Origin: Strongylocentrotus purpuratus
Taxonomy: Eukaryota > Echinodermata > Echinoidea > Camarodonta > Strongylocentrotidae
Assembly: GCF_000002235.5 (NCBI RefSeq)
Contig: NW_022145609.1
Coordinates: 11,062,774-11,126,773, forward strand
DNA length: 64,000 nucleotides
Reading direction: 5' to 3'
Shown in pieces: positions 31,091-42,200 of this stretch. The position numbers and the translations under genes are program-made. Under the pieces are notes generated by a model that was not told where the DNA came from, searched no databases, and saw nothing but the letters and a program-made list of their open reading frames with translations. Every line of letters starts with the position of its first letter. The stretch's first letter is position 1.

Positions 31091-33158
31091 GCCTTTGTCT
31101 CTCTAGATGTCTCTTTCTCTCTCTTTCTCTTTCACTATCTCTTCCCTTGGTTCAGTGGCACAATATTTTTCAATGACTTTTCATGACCACTGGCCAAAGT
31201 TCTGCACATGTTCATTTGATGACCGACTATTTCTGTTGCGACAATTGCTCCAGGCTTTTTTTCATCACAGGTATAGGGTTGGGGTTCGGATTGCAATTGG
31301 ATTTCAAGTTAGGTTTATGGTTAGGTTTATTTTAGGATTAGATAAAGCAGAGCTGCCAACCCCAACTAAACAAAAATCATATTGTTCCCCCCCCCAAAAA
31401 AAAAAAAAAAAAAAAAAAAATATATAAATAAATAAAAATAGAAAATCCTATTTTTGAATGTTTTTTTGTTTTGTTTTGTTGGGAGTTGGGGGGGGGGTGC
31501 CAATTATGGACCAATGTTTGAATAACATGCATGATTTTGTCATGACTGGTGGGTTCGATGAACCAATGAACATCCCCAAATTGCTGATGTAAGATGCTTG
31601 TAGGATACTTTACAGGAAAGATTGGGCTATTCGCCATTAAAAATGGCACACACACACACAAAATAAAATATTCAAAAAATAAATAAATGAAAAAAAATGG
31701 AAAATCATACTGTCGTATTTACTTCTAAAAATCGTAGGAAATACAATAAAATCGCACTGATTGGCAGCTCTGATAAAGTGATTGTTCCAGGATTGAAGTT
31801 AAGAATTTTGTTAGTCTATTGTCGCAGGAACGTAGCATTGTACAACCAATTAATTACATAGATACTTACCTGGATCGTGAAGGTGATATTTCTCAAGTCC
31901 GGCTTATCACATCCTAGTCCTTCAGAACTTGTTTTCACAATAGTCGGACCACTTGAAGGGACTATGTTGAAGAAAACAAAAGGAGTTAGTTAAAGGGCAT
32001 GTTTACCGAAGAAAAATAAAAACAAAACAAAATATTACTAACATAAACAAAAAATCTTGATGAAATGGAGGAGAATGATCACCAAAGAAAATGGATATTT
32101 CAATTCGATTAAAAGACATATCAACATAAATTGGTACATTACAACACAAAGCTGAGGAGCCTAGCACATCTTCAGATCACCTTGGGGTAATGGATTTAAT
32201 CATGGCCCTCAAAGTAGTCGAAAATTGTAAACAATTGAGGAGGATGGGGAGGATTACAATAATACTATTGAAATTCTCTTACCATCTTCCTTTGTGGTGA
32301 AATTGTAAACTGTGCTTTTCCCGTCCACATTATTTAGCTTGCACCATATCACTATGCTGTAGTTTGAGAAGGGCGTCAGCTTGTGTAGGAAGATGTGCAG
32401 TTTTCCATTATTTTCATTCAGCTCACCAAAGTAATTCTTCAAACAAACAGAAAGGAATAACATCAAAAATCAATTTTTGTGGTATGCCAGTTATATGCTT
32501 ATGCAGCAATTGCTTCATAGATGGTCCATTTCCCAAACTAACAACATTTCTAACTTTGACTCTAGACCAAACACTTGACGTAACCCTAACCCCTAAAAGC
32601 AAGCTAAAAAGATACCAGAACAACACAGAAAGAAAGAACTTTGAGGATCATTCAGGTGCCACGCCAGCTGTATGTCACACGGTAGCTCCCATAACTTTTG
32701 AATAAGAGTCCTAACAAATATGCCAGATGCACCAGCAGAGAGGGCAATTTTTGTTACACAGGCTGCATCCATTTTTCTTGCATGATCTTATTGCAGCTAT
32801 CTCATTTAAAGTGCCAAAATAAAGGAAATATCACCACTGGCAGTAAATATAATAACAAAGTTTTAAAACCCCTAAAATTGCAATGGGCATCCAAAATTGT
32901 CCCGAGTGTGTGATGTAGGATAGTTCATTTGATGACGTCACACTATCGCATATGTTTTGTCGCCGTCATTTCAATTTGTAGGTGTGGATCTGGAAAGGGT
33001 ATCAAAATTGCATTTAAATTATTCCTCACACTAGTGAGGGCTTAAAAAGTACTCATAGTTATTTTCTTAAGGTCCTCACCAATTTGTAGATGTATAATTT
33101 ACCTATTTTTCAAAATTGCATTGAACCTTCTCTTTAACAGTCAGTTAACAAACAAATC

Positions 33159-33216
<58 letters not shown>

Positions 33217-36200
33217 TACATTTATATAGCGCTTAATACAAAGTTTCTAAGCGCTTAACAAAAAATAAAATTAAAGTAATGTTAACTTACAAATTACAAG
33301 AATATAATACATGATACATAATTATAATAACAAATTCTTAATAACAATAATACAATAATAATAGTTAATATTTACATAAAGCTTTATAGTTAAACAAACA
33401 AAATATGATTACATTACATTACATATTAAACAGATAAGTCTTAAGTTTACTTTTGAATGTCTCTAAGGTTGGGGACTCGCGTATTTCATGGGGAAGATTG
33501 TTCCAAAGTTGGGGGGCACAGACAGAAAAGGCACGATTTCCATAGCGGGTGTGGGTGCGAGGGCCTGGGGCAAGATGAAGATGTGCTGTGGATGACGATC
33601 TGAGACGCATAGATGAAGTACGAGTTTTAGGAGTGATGAGTGCCGAGAGATATGAGGGAGCAAGTTTGTGAAAGGCCTTGTATGTCAGCATGAGAATCTT
33701 GAATTTGATACGTTGTTGGAGGGGGAGCCAGTGTAGTGAACGAATGATCGGTGTGATGTGTTCATGTTTTCTTGTACATGTGATGAGGCGTGCTGCTGTG
33801 TTCTGAATATGTTGAAGAGGGGCTAAATGAGAGCTAGGGAGATCAAGCCACCAAAGGGAGCTGCATTTAATAGGTATTACACAAATAAACCAAGCAACCA
33901 AAGGAAACTGGTCAGAACTCATGTTTCTCATTATGCCTATATGTACATGTTCAAGTAATTCATACTTTTGATTTGCATACAAGTACAAGTACATCCTTTG
34001 ACATACCGTACATGTACTGTTGGGCTCGAAAGTTGACAAACACATGATATAATTATAGAAAGCAATATATGTTTTCACACCTTCGCTCGTTCATGTCAAC
34101 TTTTCACCTCAGGAGAAGACAGACAGATTAGGTCTCTGTTTTATATATACTGCACAGTATATCAGCTATAATCACTCTGAGACACTTACAGTATGTAATT
34201 TGAGAAGTTGACAAAAATGTGAGTAAAATGTTTTTCTTCCAGGTGTATGTAAACTTGTTGGCCAAACTGTATATATATGCGTATAGTTTACACAGACCCA
34301 ACACCTTGCCTTTATTCAGCAATGTGAAACTCTGCAAGCACACATAAAGTTGACACAAACTGGTCCAATGTTATTGAAATTATCTATTCCATTGACTTGT
34401 TATTTAAAATCTGCATATCTTACACCCATACCAACGCAACACATGGTTTACACGGCAAGTTCTTTCACATGGAACCAAAAACCACCATTTTTCCCCCATT
34501 ACCAAAGCTTAACTTTCACACATATAAATGCGCCTGCTACATCATTAGACTCGTCTAGAGTGAATGTTTGGATGAATCTTAATCGCTTTCTTATGTTCAT
34601 GTGGAACAAATAAACTTCAAACTTTAAACTTCATAATTCCCACTTCAATATCAAAATCGGGAAAACAAAGTTTGGGTACATGGCAATGTTTTCGCACAAC
34701 ATTATGAAAGGTCTGTACTTAGCTTTGCAATAAAACCTGCACATAAATAAGCCGCATGTTTTTACAAGGCACTGACAGCATCATAACCAATATACACGTA
34801 TGAACTTCCAAACAACACAGAGCAACACTGAATGCCAGGCAGCAGCTTGTTTGCATGCACAAACCTTTTTAAGTCAAGGGCATAATCCTTCACAAAGTGT
34901 CTGAAATACAAGACTATGCTGACTCACTGCATGGTCTAGTGCCCCCTATAATAGTATAGAGCAGTATACCGGTAGTACATTATAAAGCAGCTCTAAAGAA
35001 AGGCTCGTTCATACATGACACAATGTTTACATGTAGCTTGTAAATAGACTGCATTATACTTATCCTTTTATTATTGTCAGTTTGTCACTATCTACATATT
35101 CATTGTACATGTACATGTACATGTATTTGTGTTTACTAGTTGGTTCATTGTTCATGTTTGTACTTTCATACACTATATACCTATTATCCTTTTTATCTTT
35201 GTGTCATTATCTATGTATAATGTATGTGAATTGTATTCATAAGTCATGCATTGTTATTTATACTTTTATGTTTGTTTGTACTCTCATACCCCGAGAGGGG
35301 GTCAAAGAGTCAATAAAATTCTACAAAAATTCTACAATAAATTCTACAAAAAGGTCCTTTAGTAAACCACAGCAAAATAAGTCAACAGTTATATTACACT
35401 ATGCATAATCCTTTTGTTTTCGTTTCCGAACTAGGCAAACACTTCTTATTTATACTTACATGCATTTACAAGAGCAATTCTGCGTATTAAAGTCAAACAA
35501 CAAGAGATTCGTCTGTATTTCTATGGGTTAATAAAGCGAAAGTAGGGGCGCAGAAAAGGTATCTGCATTTGACTGCATACTCCCTTTATCTGTTTGTATT
35601 AAGATACAGAAGTGTGAGGCTCAAAACATATGTAATGTTGTTTTGTTGTGGGGCAATTTTTTTTTTTCTTTTCTTTTTGAGAGGTGGTTTACTGTACCAT
35701 ATGTCAACAAGGTATAAAAAAAAAAGCCCATTCCATAGCTACTTCATAGACATAGTTACGTCACAGGAAGTTGCTTGTGATTGGTCAGACATTTCATGAA
35801 GCTCCAAAATAGTTCCCTCTCATAGAGAATGCTCATGGGAGGGATATATTTGACTTAGCAACATGACTTAACCTCTGACCCATCTCGTGTATGCATACAT
35901 TCATGCGTCACAACTGTCTCTCTCAATAGGCTATGGCCCATTCCAAGAATAAATATGTTTGAAAATCAACTTGCTGCATCTTTTTAAATATTTCTGCAGT
36001 TCACACATGTAGCCAGGGTTTTTGCATGTACGCCTGTAACAAATAATTGATGTGATACTCACTCTGTTCAATGGCTGTGAATTTTTTTCAATCTAAAGTA
36101 AAGTAATTAGCAGAGATTTTGTGAAATACATATTCATCACAAATGGCAGCAAATTGAGCTTGTTTTTTGGTGAACATTGGTCACACAAAATAGGAAAATA

Positions 36201-39200
36201 TATGTTGTTTAGAAGATGTCTACTTTGAATAATAATAATAGTAGTATGATAATAACAACGCAAAATGAGCTTCCCCTTGCTGAGAACAAATGGCCTATAT
36301 TTTGCAATTTTTGTATATTTAATGAGCTGTGACCTTTGACCTTTGACGCACATACTCAACAACATTACTACGTTGCATATTTAATGAGCTATGACCTTTG
36401 AGGTACATACTCTGAAATCGAACTTAGGCTGTGTTTTGATACCATGTACCTTCATATCAAATTTCATTAAAATCTGTCAAACATTACTAAAGTTATTGAA
36501 CGATAACCAGATTTGTTACAGAAGTACGGACGGACGGAAGGAAGGATGGCACAGTTACTATATATCCCCTCCAACTTCGTCAGCGAAAGAATAATAATAA
36601 AAGCATACAAAATTGGAAGGTTAGTTCATTATAATTCAACCAACAAAAAAATGAATTAGTAATAGCACAATACAAATTAATTTTCCAGATGGAATGCTTT
36701 ACAAATGACTTCTACATGCAGTTATTCCCAAATTTCTAGTTTGAAACTGTTGACAAAGGGTTATCAGGCAGCCAATTAACTGAATTAAGACTAGAATTGG
36801 TTCATCGTGACAACGTTTTGCACAAAACAATCTTTCTACTAATTGGTGCCTAATGTTACGCATGCTAGTATTACAGAAGGAACTCACATAAACTCGAGAC
36901 CAAGTTACCATTTTCTGTAAAGCAACAAGGAATTTTCATAATTTTAAAATTTTAAAATTTTAAAATCCACACTTCCTTATCAGTGTCTTTACTTTCCTTA
37001 ACACTTTCTTTTATCAATCTGCTTCTCTGATTCTAATGAAAGCAAGTTATTCTGGGATTAAGCGGCCTTTAATATACAACAATGCAGTGTGTGAAGCTGT
37101 TTGGGCTACTCATGGCAATCATGAGGTTAATAGAAATTAATGCCTTAGTACTGATCATTCATCAAGAGCTGTCTCTCAAACTAAGTTTCACTTCCAATTG
37201 AAAAGGAGATAAATTGATATCATGTGGGAAGCCTTAAGAGTCTCCATACAAATGCATTCAATATTGAAAGTCCACCTGAACAAGGGAAATGCCCCTTTGC
37301 TTCCCCGCTAGAAATGAGAGACAATAGCATCTACTATTTAACAAAAAAGTAGCAAGACCCTTGAGGGATATTAAATTTTATGTGCGATACAATTAATACA
37401 AGAACCAGGGAGATGCTAAGTCACATTTCTCAACTATGAGCTACATGTTAAAATGCTCTCCTGGCTCTCAACAGACTTAAAAATGCATTCAAAAATACAA
37501 ATTTTAAATGCAGAGGCTTTACTTGAAAAAAGAAAGAAAAGAAAATACCTTGAGATCATGATTGGCTCTTGATCCATAAGCATCGGTCAGATTATACTCG
37601 CACTTAACCCCATCTTTTGATACTCTCTGGCCCATATAGATCGGGGATTTCTCCCCCTCCCATGATTCCCCTCGACATCTCCGGTCCCGATGATCATAAT
37701 ACAGCGGAGTTTGAGCCCCTTGGATGACGATGGTGATGTTCGTGGAGTCGATGAGAATGTCTGGAGAGAGGATGTTTGGTGCCCCCACTGTGTCACCAAA
37801 GGATCACAAAGTGTTAATTGTCACTGAAACAAATTGCGTGCTTTGGCAGTGCTTTGGCATTTCATTCTTACAGATTACATTACAATGAACATAAAAACTT
37901 GAACTTAAACTTGAACATTTGTATAAAAGAAGATAATGATAACATTAAAAATAATAATAAAGCTAAAAATGCTAATAATAATAACAGCACTTTTTCAGGA
38001 ACACATAACATTACATGGTACCATGAAAGTTATAACAGAAAACAAGAATCTCATATTAACATGTATTACTGCTCTCACACAAGGCAAAGATTGTTACGTT
38101 TCAAACTCCCTAAATTTTCTTTTCATTAGGAGTCTCTTACCTCTGAAATGGCTATTCAAGATCCATTTACTACTTGGCGCTCTCCCATCTACTTCAAGTG
38201 TTACAGCTAAGACAGAGATCAATGGACATGGTTTGTCTTCCAGCAGTTTTCCTCCCAGGAAACAACTTGTAGCACTGGTGTAACAAAGGTTTCTACATAA
38301 AGAGACACAATACCAGAGAAAATACATGTAGCAGAATGGTCCACAAACAAAAATGCAAACCTTTCAAATGACCATTTGGAGTATGAAATCTGAGCCTTAT
38401 TTTGAAGCATTGTCAAACAAATTATATGACTAATATTTTAAAAATAATCATAATGTCACTTTTTTGTATATTTTCTTTCTTAAATTATCATGGTGATTTT
38501 TTTTTAACCTGTCACTTTTTCACTTAACCTGTTGATGTTACATATTAAATACCCATCATGGACTACCTGGCATTTACAACATGTAAGCATTGATAATAAT
38601 TTTAAAGATAACAAACATCTATCTTAGCATGCAAAAATAGGAAAAAGTGTGTTTACTCTTCTGTAAGCTTACAAGTAGCATGGGAATCACTACATTGCAT
38701 TCCATTTGTTTAAAGCCTCATAGAGGTAGGCTCACACTGGTGTCCATTTAAATACAAGGGCAAATAATGAAGAGTGATATTACCATGGTCAAACCCAAGG
38801 TTTTCATCCAAATAAAATGTCACAATTTTCAACAACACAACTCAATCATCAATTAAACATAATTTGTTAACTTAATAATAATATTTAGCTTTATAAAGCG
38901 CTTTATGTCTCTAAGCGCTTTACAAATACACTAAAGGGATTGGATATCTTTGTCTCAGATTCTAAACAAAATCCTGGATTTAGTTCATGCTGCAATCATA
39001 ATTATCAACCAATAATTATAATACCATTACGCTTACAAGCAGATCGCCTGTCTGATTATCAAGATATTTATGATTGGAAATCGAAATTTCAAAAACTGTT
39101 TTCTCAACAGTTTTTATAACACTACATTCTATTGAGGAAAATGTGTGGTAAAACCGGTCACTCAAAGATTTCTACTCTTTTGAGGCACTTCATGATCATT

Positions 39201-42200
39201 TTGAAGCGCAATTTTTTAAGGGCTTCGGAAAAGTTCAATATTACACCATATCACAGATGCTGATAACACGTAGGGCCATCCATCTCAGATTTGGCATTGT
39301 TAAACAATGCCTTTAACATGATTGGAAAAAAAATAATCATCAATCTGTGAATAGATTATATTATAGATCATTTACATGTACCGGTACTCACTTTTTACCA
39401 GGATCCGATGTAAGGTGGTACATGCCAGTATAGTTTTCTATAGGGTTCCATGATGCCTCAAAGTTGAGATTCCCAAGATCAATTACTCTTAGCGGTGGTG
39501 CATAGAGTGAATACACATACTCTGCAGGGGTGATCATGAGAAAGGGAAAGAAAGAGAGAGATAGATAGAGAGAGAGAGAGCAAGCAAAGAGAGAGAGAGA
39601 GAGAGAGAGAGCAAGCAAAAGAGAGAGAAAGAGAAGGAAGAGAAACAAGAGAAAGAGAAAAGAGAAAGAAAAAGAAAAAGAAAAAGAAAAAGAAAAGAAA
39701 AAGAAAAAGAAAAAGAAAAAGAAAAAGAAAAAAGAAAGAGAAAGAGAAAAAGAGAAAGAGAAAGAGAAAGAAAGAAAGGGAGAGAGAAAGAAAGCAAGAG
39801 AGAGAGAAAGCAAGAGAGAGAGAGAAAGCAAGAGAGGGAGGGACGGAGGGAGGGATGGAGAGAGAGAGAGAGATAAAGAGAAAGAGAGACAAGGGGGAAA
39901 CCAAATTTAGAGCAAAGCTGATTCAATTTTAAAAGAAATTGAAAATACATTCCAATATTTTGATCAAAAGATACATGCAGTACATTAGTGCAAGAAGGCA
40001 CATGCAGAGATGGATGTGCTAAATTGAGCAAACCCTGTGCGTGCATCTTATGGAGCTCTCACACTCTGCCGTGTAGGCCTACCGTCCAACTGCCGGGCTA
40101 TTAAAAAAAAAACAGAGTCCAGAACGTTGGGTTTTAAGCGAACTTGTCCCCGGCCGCAAAAAAAAATTCATAAAATTAATCTTTTCACCGTTTCGTTGCC
40201 ATCTTCTGACCGTTCTCACCGGGTGCATACCGGGTGTTGAACGTGCTTCTACCGTCTTCACCGCCCAGATTGACTTTTGTTGAAAATTTTGGCCGTTTCA
40301 ATACCGGGCCCATACCGGGTCTCGAACGTGTGCACCGGGTTTGTAGCAGCCACCTACCAGTCACTTAGCGTCCCCTCACCACTCGGAGCGTCCTGTGAGC
40401 GTGTCCCCGGACTGCTGACGTCGTGACACGACTGCCATAAATACTCCGATTTGAACGGCAACGGTCAGTCCGCTCTCCATTTTTCATTACCGTTCTGTAA
40501 CGGGTTATGAGCGTGTTGTGAACGTGTTCATACAGTGTGACCGTTTTCATAACGTATTCATACCGTCCTCATACCGTTCAACACCGTCCTCTTGCCGCTA
40601 ATTACTTGCGGCCGGTGCCAGCCGGCCAAAGTTTTGAACATGCCCAAAACTTTCGCCGGGTCCCACCGGGTGTAAATAAGCGCCAACGCCCTATTAACGT
40701 GTTGCCCGCTTTGATAACGAACCACCGTGTGCCCTCGCCATTCTCCACCGTCCGCAGACATTTTCGCGCACGGTGGCACACGGTAGGCCTACACAGCAGA
40801 GTGTGAGAGTCACTTAAGGACACTATACTAATCGCTATTATCATAAAGTAAGTATTGCCAATGTGAAACAGCAGATTTGTGTACTTGCTTTTTCCGGCAG
40901 AACCAACATTGCAAACTCTTATGAGAAGTCAGTGTTTTTGTAGTGTAAATTTGCCTGTTAGCTTCTTAATATCAGGAACATGTGCATTGTGCAGGGTAAG
41001 CAAATCGCTATCAAATTTCACATTTTTTGTTAAAGTTCTTGACCGATTTCAATATGCTTCATCTTTCATCTCCGCACCATCACTCAATTCTTTAAAAAAT
41101 AGTTCGGACAAACACTGGTCATCCCTACACACCAAATTATTCCATAAAATATGTGCTTCCACCCACCATGCATGTACATGTAGGTTTTAACCACTCCAGC
41201 AAAGCCTAGAGAGTCGATGCTAAGGCCATGTAAAATTGATTTCATGTTGATCGTCCCCGCCCGCTTCCTTTTTGGGGCCGCCTCCTATTTTTTGTTATTT
41301 GTTATTTTTTTTTTTATTTTTTTTTTTTTTTTTTGAATTTTTTTTTGATTTTTTTTTTTTTTTGAAAGAAAAAAACATGAAAAACACTGCTAAAATGGCT
41401 CTATTTCTGATTTAAAAAAAAAAAAATTGTCGGCGGCCATCTTGAAAAAAATAGCCTCAACTGTCAGGGAAAATGTACCGAGCAGCCATTTTGAGCGGCC
41501 ATTTTGAAATATCAAATATCAAATAACATGGTACACCCCTCCTCTTTTTCAAAAAATCCGGACGATCAACATGTAATCAATTTTACATGGCCTAATGCGT
41601 ATTGGGTTTTAACAGGATCACCTCTCACTTCTGTACACTAATGCTGAGGCTGATGCTGTTTTGTAATTGATAATAATCATTCCTTTGAATGTTTCCAAAC
41701 ATTGAATTTTGATAAAATTGTCAAATCAAAGTTTCATTTTTTGCAATAATGAAAATAAATTTAGTTTTTTTAAATGATCGCAAAGCTACATGTACTTTAA
41801 GGCTGGGTGATATAACTATCATATTTCATATTATCAGTATATCACCTACATGTAGATGATAGATCTAGCCCTTGGCTTAAGCAAGGCTACCTCTAGGCTC
41901 TATCCAAGAATCAGATTTAAAGTTCTTCTTTTTTTTAATCAAAATTTACACATTTAGTCTACAAAAAAACGATTACAAATAAATGTTGAACTTGAAAGAT
42001 TTTTTTTTTTTGCAAAACAAAAAATTGAATTAAAAAAATATATATATTGCTTCAATCTGGCTGAAACTTAGCAAAAGTTAACACTTTGAATTTGGCTTTG
42101 CTTAGTTTTACTATACCGGTAGAAGAATAAGAAGAAGAAGGTGTAACTGTTGTTAGGGCCATAGGCCTAAATCATTTGTATGTGTTGACAAAAGATAACT

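Larger units (their letters stand above)
32437..37548 (-). other. Receptor intron 4 (5.1 kb)
   Basis: The second longest clean intron of the receptor. Besides the LINE it holds a CRE-like TGACGTCA (32933-32940), LINE-like ends near 34600 and 35285-35345 (GAGTCAATAAAATTCTAC repeats), a degenerate tandem repeat with DR1-like sites (36310-36400) and otherwise AT-rich DNA. No exon recognised. Confidence 0.5.

Noticed and set aside
32933-32940. CRE palindrome TGACGTCA in a receptor intron
   Set aside because: A single short motif far from any start codon, in sequence that may be repeat-derived; kept only as a note.
33861-34078. Upstream part of the LINE-containing frame
   Set aside because: Residues before the LPSSHLAPLQ block do not resemble a reverse transcriptase; probably host intron read in frame.
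39388-40046. Overlapping open frames rich in Ser, Leu and Phe
   Set aside because: They run through the GA/CT tract. Only 39392-39521 is a supported exon (receptor exon 2).
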